Below are positions 1 through 7,125 of a stretch of DNA of 7,125 nt, one piece after another (within the stretch, counting starts at the first letter, position 1; every line of letters starts with the position of its first letter). The DNA is taken from the NCBI GenBank assembly GCA_022865965.1, contig JALHTS010000681.1, positions 1 to 7,125 on the forward strand, read 5' to 3'. The translations under genes were made by a program, and so were the position numbers. The notes beneath the pieces are model-generated. The model was not told where the DNA came from, ran no database searches, and saw only the letters and a list, made by a program, of their open reading frames with translations. This DNA is from Ignavibacteriaceae bacterium. Lineage in GTDB: Bacteria > Bacteroidota > Ignavibacteria > Ignavibacteriales > Ignavibacteriaceae.

Positions 1-2
1 CA

Positions 3-164
3 GGAGTGATTTCCTTTATTGATGAAGAAGCAGATGATGATAGAACAGTAGCATTGAAAGCAATGTTATATCTGGAAAAAGGTTTAGACGCGGATATTGA
101 TATTGAAGTTTACCTAACGATTGAAAATCTATATGGAGTAGTAGATCCATTAGTTGGTCCATAA
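3..164 (+). CDS. 3' end of an unidentified acidic protein (5' partial)
   Basis: An open frame enters from the left edge and ends at TAA 162-164, giving the last 53 residues of a protein whose start lies outside the window. The visible part is acidic: an Asp/Glu cluster (DEEADDD, residues 7-13 of the fragment), then a likely helix (TVALKAMLYLEKGL), a second acidic stretch (DADIDIE) and the end VDPLVGP. I do not recognise a family. It does not look like the C-terminus of DnaA, which would be the usual neighbour upstream of dnaN: the DnaA domain IV helix-turn-helix motif is not visible. That this is a real coding end is supported by the intrinsic terminator that begins 24 bp after the stop. It is on the same strand as dnaN but appears to be a separate transcription unit. 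Confidence 0.6.
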   Translation, partial: GVISFIDEEADDDRTVALKAMLYLEKGLDADIDIEVYLTIENLYGVVDPLVGP

Positions 165-187
165 AAGATTTTACAGGAATTTACCAT

Positions 188-227
188 AGGAGTTAGAGTC
201 TAGAATTTGCTCTAACTCCTTTTTCTT
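188..227 (+). terminator. Rho-independent terminator
   Basis: A perfect 11-bp inverted repeat (AGGAGTTAGAG at 188-198 and CTCTAACTCCT at 210-220) flanks an 11-nt loop and runs straight into a T-rich tract (220-224 all T, then CTT). This is a textbook intrinsic terminator for the gene ending at 164. It separates that gene from the dnaN transcription unit. The 5' strand has AT-rich but not A-tract flanking sequence, so it looks directed to the + strand rather than bidirectional. Confidence 0.88.
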
Positions 228-251
228 ACCTAAATTTTATTTCAATTCAAA

Positions 252-280
252 TTGAGATTCCCCTCTATTTTTACTATTTT
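252..280 (+). promoter_or_regulatory. Candidate sigma70-type promoter of the dnaN operon
   Basis: TTGAGA (252-257, five of six matches to TTGACA) is followed after exactly 17 nt by TATTTT (275-280, four of six matches to TATAAT). It lies downstream of the terminator and would start transcription near 287, giving a leader of about 23 nt that contains the dnaN Shine-Dalgarno site. A weaker Bacteroidetes-like -7 element (TACGTTTC at 283-290, one mismatch to TAnnTTTG) overlaps, but I see no -33 TTTG at the right distance. The assignment rests on sequence match only. Confidence 0.45.
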
Positions 281-293
281 ACTACGTTTCAAA

Positions 294-298
294 AGGAG
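294..298 (+). promoter_or_regulatory. Shine-Dalgarno site of dnaN
   Basis: AGGAG (within AAAAGGAGAA) lies 11 nt before the ATG at 310. The spacing is slightly long, but the match to the 16S 3' end is strong and it fixes the dnaN start. A clear site here is informative because classical Bacteroidia mostly lack such sites. Confidence 0.7.
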
Positions 299-309
299 AA
301 ATTTTTATC

Positions 310-1419
310 ATGGAATTCAAGATCAACAGCAAGGTCTTAGAAAAACTTTTATCTAAAATAATTCCGGCAGTTCCATCTAGAACGCCGATGCCCATCCTCG
401 AAAACTTTTTGTTTGAAATTAAAGATGGAGCACTAACTGTTTGTGCAACTGATCTTGAAATAGCCTTGAGATCATTATTAAATGTTGCTGCTAATGAAAA
501 TATTAAAATGGTTGTTCCAGCAAGGCTACTATACGATATTATAAGATCTCTGGATGATACCCAAATAACATTTAAAACTGAACCAAACTCAAAATTAAAA
601 CTCACTACTGATAATGGTGTTTATAATTTAAGTTATTCTCCTAGCGAAGACTTTCCCGAAATTCCAGAAGTATCACGAGAAAAAGAAATATCTATCAGTG
701 GAACAGATCTAAAAAAAGCTTTTGATCAAACTGCATTTGCGATGAGTAAAGAAGATATGCGTCCGGCAATGACAGGAACACTTTTAGAATTTACTGCAGA
801 TGGTTTAAAATTTGTCACAACAGACGGACATAGGTTGGTAAAGTATATTAATAAATCAATAAAGTCATCAGTATCGGAACAATATATTTTACCAGAAAGA
901 GCCATCTCTGTTTTATCTAAACAATTAGGCGAGGGAGATGTTAAGATTTATTTAAGCAAAACACACGCATCATTTATTCTTAGCGACGGAGAATTTATAA
1001 CAAGATTGATTGGGGAAAAATATCCAGCATATAGTAGTGTTATTCCGCTTGAGAACGAGAATCTTCTCATTGTAGGTAAAACACAATTACAATCGACAAT
1101 TAAAAGAATGCTTCTATTCTCGGCCTCGACATCTAAACAAGTCAAGTTTTCTATTAGTAAAAGTAACCTACTGGTAAGCGCTGAAGATGTTGATCATGGC
1201 TCAGATGCTAAAGAAAATGTTCTGTGCGAGTATAACGGCGATGAAATGAATATTGGTTTTAACACTTCATATGTTAACGATATTCTTACACATCTTAATA
1301 GTGAAAAGATTACCTTTAAACTTCACTCACCGACAAAAGCCAGTATAGTTGAGCCTAATGAAATCGATGAGAATGAAGAACTGATGATGTTATTAATGCC
1401 TGTGCGATTAAATAATTAG
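310..1419 (+). CDS. dnaN: DNA polymerase III subunit beta (sliding clamp)
   Basis: DnaN forms a ring-shaped dimer around DNA that tethers DNA polymerase III and serves as a docking platform for other replication and repair proteins. The 369-residue product matches the family length (E. coli about 366) and should form three repeated clamp domains, about residues 1-122, 128-248 and 249-369. Diagnostic stretches are FPEIPE (115-120), the RPAMTGTLLEF segment (151-161), TTDGHRLV (170-177, the peptide-binding pocket region), the EKYPAYSSVIP segment (236-246), GDEMNIGFN with SYV (310-322), and the C-terminal MPVRL (363-367), equivalent to MPMRL in E. coli, which forms part of the hydrophobic pocket for clamp-binding motifs. 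The ATG is supported by AGGAG upstream and by alignment of the N-terminus with the family. It is the first gene of the probable dnaN-recF-dciA-gyrB operon, and dnaA is not directly upstream. Confidence 0.97.
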   Translation: MEFKINSKVLEKLLSKIIPAVPSRTPMPILENFLFEIKDGALTVCATDLEIALRSLLNVAANENIKMVVPARLLYDIIRSLDDTQITFKTEPNSKLKLTTDNGVYNLSYSPSEDFPEIPEVSREKEISISGTDLKKAFDQTAFAMSKEDMRPAMTGTLLEFTADGLKFVTTDGHRLVKYINKSIKSSVSEQYILPERAISVLSKQLGEGDVKIYLSKTHASFILSDGEFITRLIGEKYPAYSSVIPLENENLLIVGKTQLQSTIKRMLLFSASTSKQVKFSISKSNLLVSAEDVDHGSDAKENVLCEYNGDEMNIGFNTSYVNDILTHLNSEKITFKLHSPTKASIVEPNEIDENEELMMLLMPVRLNN

Positions 1420-1420
1420 T

Positions 1421-2533
1421 ATGATTCTTTCCTCTGTTTCGTTAAAAGACTTCAGAAGTCATATAAATACTTCTATAAAATTCAGCAACGGATTAAACTA
1501 TATTGTCGGTGGTAACGGACAGGGCAAAACAAGTGTATTGGAATCAATTTATTATTTATGTACCTCCAAAAGCAATATTTCCAGGTCTGATAATGAAGTG
1601 GTCAGATTCGATCAGAATGAATTTGAAATTAAAGGATGGTTTCAAGACTTAACGGAAGATGCTGTAAAACTGATCTATTCTTTTTCCGAAAACAAAAAAT
1701 ATTATTACCTTAATGAAAAATTAGTGGGCAGAATTGCAGAAGTAATAGGCAGATTCCCGGTTGTTATTCTTACTCCCGCTGATCATGCAATTACCCAAGG
1801 AGCGCCTTCCGAAAGAAGGAAACTAATAGATTCAATTATTTCACAGTCAAGCAACAATTATCTTTTAAACCTGCTTGATTATAATAAAACGCTCAGGCAA
1901 CGATCTTCTTTATTAACCAGGTTAAAAGAATATAGATATTCAGCCGACTTTAAAGAGCTTGATTCCTGGACAGAAAGATTAATTAAAACCGGTTCCGAAA
2001 TTATTACATATAGAAAAAAGTTTATCAATGAATATAACATCTATGTTAGAGATTCCTTTTTCCAAATAATGAATAACGAAGAAATTCCTTCAATAAAATA
2101 TTCCTATCTGGAAAATTATAACGGCGATAATATTGATGAAAGATTTGAAATGTTGGTGAAAGAAAAAAAAGACGAAGAGCTCAGAAGATGTGTAAATCTT
2201 GTCGGCCCGCACAGAGATGATTTAATTTTTGAAATAAATGATTTTAATCTTAAAACATTTGGTTCACAAGGACAAAACAAAACATTTCAAACAGCATTAA
2301 GATTTGCAGAGTTTTTTTATTTAAAAGATATTACGAACAAAACACCAATTTTTTTACTCGATGATGTTTTTGGTGAACTTGATGCATTTAGGTCAGTAAA
2401 AATCAGTGAATATCTTGGAAATGTTGGGCAAGCATTTATAACGCTAACCGATTTTGCCAACTTTTCTTTTTTGTCAAAAGGCGAAAACGATTCTTTGGTT
2501 AGATTGCAAAACGGAAAGATTAGTTATGCCTGA
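1421..2533 (+). CDS. recF: DNA replication and repair protein RecF
   Basis: RecF is an SMC/ABC-like ATPase that acts with RecO and RecR to load RecA at single-stranded gaps and stalled forks. The 370-residue product has the expected length and all ATPase motifs. Walker A is GGNGQGKTS (30-38, with K36 and T37). The GPHRDD motif is at 262-267, the ABC signature GSQGQ at 281-285, and Walker B with the D-loop is FLLDDVFGELD (311-321, with D314 and D315). The N-terminal 'L.DFRSH.N' (8-16) is typical of RecF. The signature continues 'NKTF', a form I associate with the FCB group. The start codon lies one base after the dnaN stop (TAG-T-ATG) with no Shine-Dalgarno site seen, so translation is probably coupled to dnaN by reinitiation. 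Its 3' end overlaps dciA by 8 bp. Confidence 0.96.
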   Translation: MILSSVSLKDFRSHINTSIKFSNGLNYIVGGNGQGKTSVLESIYYLCTSKSNISRSDNEVVRFDQNEFEIKGWFQDLTEDAVKLIYSFSENKKYYYLNEKLVGRIAEVIGRFPVVILTPADHAITQGAPSERRKLIDSIISQSSNNYLLNLLDYNKTLRQRSSLLTRLKEYRYSADFKELDSWTERLIKTGSEIITYRKKFINEYNIYVRDSFFQIMNNEEIPSIKYSYLENYNGDNIDERFEMLVKEKKDEELRRCVNLVGPHRDDLIFEINDFNLKTFGSQGQNKTFQTALRFAEFFYLKDITNKTPIFLLDDVFGELDAFRSVKISEYLGNVGQAFITLTDFANFSFLSKGENDSLVRLQNGKISYA

Positions 2534-2813
2534 CAGATTTAGAAGCCTGAAAGATGTTTTTAACCAGGAACCCGGGCTAAAAAAAATAAGAGAGACTGTA
2601 AAAAGCAACGATATAGTGAACGACTTTAAAGATATTTTTCCAGATCTGATAAAAATAGTTTCTTCGGTTAAATCGAATAAATACACATTAGTTATTAAAG
2701 TCGAGAATCCAGCCTGGAGACAGGAATTAAAGAACAAGGAAGAAAGTATAATAAGCAAAATAAATTCTTTCTATAAAGAAGAAAGAATAAAACAAATTAG
2801 ATTTACTTATTGA
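2526..2813 (+). CDS. dciA: DUF721 / DciA-family protein, probable helicase loader
   Basis: DciA (formerly DUF721) is the ancestral bacterial factor that helps load the replicative helicase DnaB; it interacts with DnaB and occurs in species lacking the phage-derived loaders DnaC or DnaI. This 95-residue protein has the family's compact alpha-beta core: LVIKVENPAWRQEL (55-68, with the conserved Trp at 64), a helix with paired Lys/Glu residues, and a final strand IKQIRFTY (88-95). The Trp usually found in the N-terminal helix is not obvious; FKDIF lies there instead. I chose ATG 2526, which overlaps the recF end by 8 bp. An in-frame ATG at 2454 would overlap recF by 80 bp and add 24 residues unlike the family. 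The position between recF and gyrB matches the DUF721 gene of actinobacteria such as Mycobacterium (Rv0004), which strengthens the call. The function in this organism is inferred from family and context. Confidence 0.82.
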   Translation: MPDRFRSLKDVFNQEPGLKKIRETVKSNDIVNDFKDIFPDLIKIVSSVKSNKYTLVIKVENPAWRQELKNKEESIISKINSFYKEERIKQIRFTY

Positions 2814-2827
2814 GGGACAAACAATAA

Positions 2828-4822
<1,995 letters not shown>

Positions 4823-4837
4823 TCCATAAAATGGATA

Positions 4838-4866
4838 TTGACACCACCTGTCAGCAAGAAAATAAT
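4838..4866 (+). promoter_or_regulatory. Strong sigma70-like promoter of the GT9 gene
   Basis: A perfect -35 box TTGACA (4838-4843) is followed after exactly 17 nt by AATAAT (4861-4866, five of six matches to TATAAT). It is the best promoter match in the window and lies in the 61-bp gap after gyrB. The predicted start near 4873 leaves only about 10 nt before the GT9 ATG at 4884, and that leader holds no Shine-Dalgarno motif. This suggests the GT9 gene has its own promoter even if gyrB transcripts read through, since no terminator is visible after gyrB. Confidence 0.6.
4839..4853. promoter_or_regulatory. Inverted repeat overlapping the -35 box (possible operator)
   Basis: TGACA (4839-4843) and TGTCA (4849-4853) form a perfect 5-bp inverted repeat around CCACC. 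The left arm is inside the -35 hexamer. A dimeric regulator bound here would cover the promoter, so this could be an operator. The arms are short, part of the left arm is explained by the -35 consensus itself, and no regulator gene lies nearby, so chance is a serious alternative. Confidence 0.3.
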
Positions 4867-4883
4867 TTGATGCCTTTATATAT

Positions 4884-5939
4884 ATGAAAAATCTAATTCT
4901 TGCCCTTTCCGGCATTGGTGATGCGTTAATGTTCACACCCGCATTGCGACTACTAAGGAAAGCCCGCCCAAACGCACAAATAGATGTATTAGTTATGTTC
5001 CGCGGTGTTAAAGATCTCTATGAATCAAATCCGGACGTTGATAAGGTTATTTACTTTGATTTTATGAAAGAAGGTTTTATCAACTCACTGAGATTTATTT
5101 TATCATTAAGGGGGAAGTATAATACAACCATTAATGTTTATCCATCAAACAGAAAAGAATACAATATTATTAATTATCTTTTTGGTACAGAGAAGAGGGT
5201 TGGAGTTGAATATCTTCGAAGAAATAAAACAAATCTTGGACGGTTAAATAACATAACCATCAAAGAAAACGATTCTCTTCATAATGTTCAGGAAAATATT
5301 AAACTAGTCGAGAAGTTGTTAAAACGAGAATTTAAGGAAGAACCAACACTTCAAATAAAACTAAAAGAAAGCGACAATAATTTTGCTAAAGAGTTTCTGC
5401 AAGAAAAATCTGTCAGTGAAAAAGATTTGGTGATTGGTTTTCACCCGGGTTGCGCTACTCTGAAAAATCATAGTAAAAGGAGATGGGAGCCCGAAAAGTT
5501 TGCCGCCCTTGCTAAGAAACTTATTGAAAACCACTCGGCCAGAATAATAATTTTTGGCGGACCGGAGGAAGACGAATTAAAACAAAACATTTTTAATCAA
5601 ATTAATTCGGATAAGGCTCTCGTTGTTAATGCACCAGCCTTAATGAAAAGTGTGTCGCTCATGAAAAGATGTAATCTTTTTGTTAGTAATGATTCAAGCT
5701 TAATGCACTTTGCATCTGCACTTGGTTTAAAGGTTGTTTCTATAATCGGACCAACAAATCAAAACTACATACATCCGTGGAAAACAGAACACAAAATAGT
5801 CTCATTAAATCTTGATTGTTCTCCATGCTTCTTCTATTCTCCAAAACCACTTTCTTGTTCAAGAACCGACGTTAAGTTTAAATGCCTAAAAGAGCTTGGT
5901 ATAGAAACGGTTTATACCTCGGTTAAAGAGTATATTTAG
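4884..5939 (+). CDS. Glycosyltransferase family 9 (heptosyltransferase-like)
   Basis: GT9 enzymes are GT-B fold inverting glycosyltransferases; the best known (WaaC, WaaF) add ADP-activated heptose to the lipopolysaccharide inner core on the cytoplasmic face of the inner membrane. This 351-residue protein shows the N-terminal SGIGDALMFTPAL (9-21), with D13 at the position of the catalytic Asp of WaaC, then a C-terminal Rossmann half with GFHPGC (185-190), RRWEPEKFAALA (199-210), IIIFGGPEE (221-229), the acceptor/donor-site motif SNDSSLMHFASA (268-279), and IIGPTNQ (287-293). Most members have 'D(T/S)GxxH'; here Gly is replaced by Ser. The tail has a Cys set (C312, C315, C325, C334) seen in many GT9 proteins. 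No signal peptide is present, as expected for a cytoplasmic enzyme. The exact sugar cannot be read from sequence. It has its own promoter and no visible Shine-Dalgarno site, and may be co-transcribed with the downstream transporter. Confidence 0.88.
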   Translation: MKNLILALSGIGDALMFTPALRLLRKARPNAQIDVLVMFRGVKDLYESNPDVDKVIYFDFMKEGFINSLRFILSLRGKYNTTINVYPSNRKEYNIINYLFGTEKRVGVEYLRRNKTNLGRLNNITIKENDSLHNVQENIKLVEKLLKREFKEEPTLQIKLKESDNNFAKEFLQEKSVSEKDLVIGFHPGCATLKNHSKRRWEPEKFAALAKKLIENHSARIIIFGGPEEDELKQNIFNQINSDKALVVNAPALMKSVSLMKRCNLFVSNDSSLMHFASALGLKVVSIIGPTNQNYIHPWKTEHKIVSLNLDCSPCFFYSPKPLSCSRTDVKFKCLKELGIETVYTSVKEYI

Positions 5940-5979
5940 TAAAATTCAAAGCAACAATCTTCGAACATTTAACAAGATC

Positions 5980-6852
5980 TTGAAATCAAAAACATTTAAA
6001 TATTTATTACCCGTACCCGCCGTTATATTCTGGGGAGCCTCTTTTATAGCGACAAAATATCTTCTTGATTACATATCTCCGGAAACAATTATCTCGATGC
6101 GGTTAATTCTGGCGATAACCCTCTTGCTTCCTATTGCTTTTTATACGAAGAGAAGCTTTTCAATTAAATTAAAAAGCCATCTTTATATTTTATTGTTAGC
6201 CGCAATTGGTGTTTTCCATTTGTGGATTCAGGTAACGGGAATGAAGTTTACAACCGCAGCGAATACAGGGTGGATAATAGGAACAGCGCCGGTTTTTATT
6301 GGAGTTCTCGGATTTATTTTCTTTAAAGAAAAACTAAATATCATTAATATTTTAGGAATTTTAATTGCTTCGTTCGGTTTATTGTTGTTGGTCGGAAAGG
6401 GAAATCCATTAAACATAAATTTCTTTGAACACAAGGGCGATCTATTAATTCTTGCCAGTGCTTTTACATGGGGAATATATTCTATTGTTAATAAAAAAAT
6501 ATCCCTCGAATATTCTCCACTAATGACAATTCTTTACCTTTTCATTATGATGGCGGTCATCATAATCCCGTTTAATTTAAATGAATCCTCAGTAGAATCA
6601 GTAGTTAATTTAAGTGTTGTTGGATGGATTTCAATTTTATTTTTAGGTCTATTCTGTTCCGGTGTTTCGTATGTTATTTGGGCTTATGCATTAAGGGAAC
6701 TTGAAACAGCAAAAGTTGGAGCGTATTTATATTTTGAACCGCTCATTACTGTATTTGCCGCATGGTTAATGTTGAATGAAGAAATCACATTAATTATGAT
6801 ACTGAGTGGGACAATAATTACCGCGGGGGTAATATTTGTAAACAAAAAGTAA
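5980..6852 (+). CDS. EamA-family transporter (DMT superfamily)
   Basis: This is an inner-membrane protein of the drug/metabolite transporter superfamily, whose members export or exchange amino acids, nucleotide sugars and other small metabolites; the substrate here is unknown. The 290 residues form about ten membrane helices (roughly 8-28, 34-55, 67-85, 92-114, 121-139, 154-172, 178-198, 212-232, 243-264, 270-287) arranged as two EamA repeats. The first has VIFWGASFIATK (15-26) and FIFFKEKLN (112-120). The second has FTWGIYSIVNKK (162-173) and the closing motif YFEPLITVFAAWLMLNEEIT (251-270). The start is TTG 5980: it places the first helix where the family expects it, and no in-frame ATG or GTG lies between the GT9 stop and this codon; the next ATG would delete the first helix. 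No convincing Shine-Dalgarno site is seen. It follows the GT9 gene by 40 bp without a terminator, so co-transcription is plausible. Confidence 0.9.
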   Translation: MKSKTFKYLLPVPAVIFWGASFIATKYLLDYISPETIISMRLILAITLLLPIAFYTKRSFSIKLKSHLYILLLAAIGVFHLWIQVTGMKFTTAANTGWIIGTAPVFIGVLGFIFFKEKLNIINILGILIASFGLLLLVGKGNPLNINFFEHKGDLLILASAFTWGIYSIVNKKISLEYSPLMTILYLFIMMAVIIIPFNLNESSVESVVNLSVVGWISILFLGLFCSGVSYVIWAYALRELETAKVGAYLYFEPLITVFAAWLMLNEEITLIMILSGTIITAGVIFVNKK

Positions 6853-6858
6853 TAATGT

Positions 6859-6889
6859 TTGTAATTTAGTAAAGTAACGCTTTTAAAAT
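6859..6889 (+). promoter_or_regulatory. Weak promoter candidate for the last gene
   Basis: TTGTAA (6859-6864, four of six matches) and TAAAAT (6884-6889, five of six) are 19 nt apart in the 85-bp gap after the transporter. The wide spacing and the AT-rich setting make chance matches likely. A leader of about 40 nt with a good Shine-Dalgarno site would follow. No terminator hairpin is visible in this gap. Confidence 0.25.
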
Positions 6890-6925
6890 AAATATTTGGT
6901 TGCGCAGCTATTTAAAAAATCAGTT

Positions 6926-6931
6926 AAAGGA
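6926..6931 (+). promoter_or_regulatory. Shine-Dalgarno site of the secreted protein
   Basis: AAAGGA lies 6 nt before ATG 6938, an ideal spacing, and it decides the start of the partial gene at the right edge. Confidence 0.65.
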
Positions 6932-6937
6932 AAAAGT

Positions 6938-7125
6938 ATGAAAAAGTTCTTTTTACTCTCGGTTCTATTCTCTTTAATTACAACACCGGCAAAGTCTCAA
7001 AATATTGAGGAAATAAGACTAAAAATAGACGAAAGGAACAAGTATTACACTAAAGCAATTCTGGAAAACGATGTAGAGGCAATGCTGGGAATGTATACAG
7101 ACAATATTTTGTCTCTTCCCAGTTA
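6938..7125 (+). CDS. Secreted SnoaL/DUF4440-like protein (3' truncated by window)
   Basis: Only the first 62 codons are present; the frame is open to the right edge. The protein begins with a signal peptide: MKK, a hydrophobic core (residues 4-14, FFLLSVLFSLI) and a likely cleavage near residue 20 (PAKS before QN), so export across the inner membrane is expected. The mature part starts with a helix (NIEEIRLKIDERNKYYTKAI) followed by ENDVEAMLGMYTDNILSLPS. The pattern 'long helix, then A...D...ML.MYTDN...LPS' is the typical opening of the NTF2-like fold in DUF4440/SnoaL-like proteins, small cone-shaped domains with varied or unknown roles. The family call rests on this short segment only. The start is fixed by AAAGGA at good spacing. 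The gene could be alone or head another operon beyond the window. Confidence 0.65.
   Translation, partial: MKKFFLLSVLFSLITTPAKSQNIEEIRLKIDERNKYYTKAILENDVEAMLGMYTDNILSLPS

Noticed and set aside
165..309. Replication origin between the first gene and dnaN
   Set aside because: I see no DnaA-box cluster and no DNA-unwinding-type repeat; the space is filled by a terminator, a promoter and a ribosome site.
282..605. Open frame of 107 codons on the - strand across the start of dnaN
   Set aside because: It lies opposite a well-supported dnaN coding sequence, has no family features and no plausible ribosome site; it mirrors codon bias of the + strand gene.
2454..2525. Upstream ATG as the start of dciA
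   Set aside because: It would overlap recF by 80 bp and add 24 residues that do not resemble DUF721; the ATG at 2526 gives the usual short overlap of coupled genes.
2474..2758. Hydrophobic - strand open frame opposite dciA
   Set aside because: The apparent membrane-like composition is the complement of Lys/Glu codons in dciA. No start signal or family match is seen.
6858..6898. Bacteroidetes-type promoter (TTTG at 6858-6861 with AATATTTG at 6891-6898)
   Set aside because: The -7-like element has a mismatch and the distance of 29 nt is far longer than the roughly 19-20 nt expected.

Overview
This window is AT-rich and gene-dense, with every supported gene on the + strand. It holds a replication and repair housekeeping cluster, dnaN-recF-dciA(DUF721)-gyrB, followed by a GT9 glycosyltransferase, an EamA-type transporter and the start of a small secreted protein. 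It looks like a bacterial chromosome from the Bacteroidota/Chlorobiota/Ignavibacteriota (FCB) group. RecF carries a 'FGSQGQ.KTF' signature that I associate with that group, and base composition and Lys/Asn/Ile-rich proteins agree. Several starts have a Shine-Dalgarno site and the best promoters are E. coli-like -35/-10 pairs. That fits Ignavibacteria or Chlorobi-like lineages better than classical Bacteroidia, but this placement is inference.

Region by region. Positions 1-164 hold the 3' end of an acidic protein I do not recognise; a clean intrinsic terminator at 188-227 closes it. A sigma70-like promoter (252-280) and a Shine-Dalgarno site (294-298) then lead into dnaN (310-1419). recF follows after one base (1421-2533), dciA overlaps the recF end by 8 bp (2526-2813), and gyrB starts 17 bp later (2831-4822). 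This tight packing implies one transcript with translational coupling. At 4838-4866 a near-consensus promoter overlaps an inverted repeat and drives the GT9 gene (4884-5939), which has no visible Shine-Dalgarno site and a predicted leader of only about 10 nt. The EamA transporter (5980-6852) begins with TTG 40 bp downstream. An 85-bp AT-rich gap with a weak promoter candidate precedes a truncated signal-peptide protein (6938 to the window end) that resembles DUF4440/SnoaL-like proteins.

How the genes work together. The sliding clamp (DnaN), the gap-repair ATPase (RecF), the putative replicative helicase loader (DciA) and the gyrase B subunit all serve replication-fork function, and the same order is known from actinobacterial origin regions. 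Neither dnaA (upstream) nor gyrA (downstream) lies next to the block here. The GT9 enzyme probably works in cell-envelope glycan synthesis; the transporter and the secreted protein have no evident link to replication. I found no mobile element, CRISPR array, RNA gene or clearly new system. The most notable points are the absence of dnaA, the palindrome in the GT9 promoter with its short leader, and the unidentified 5' partial gene.
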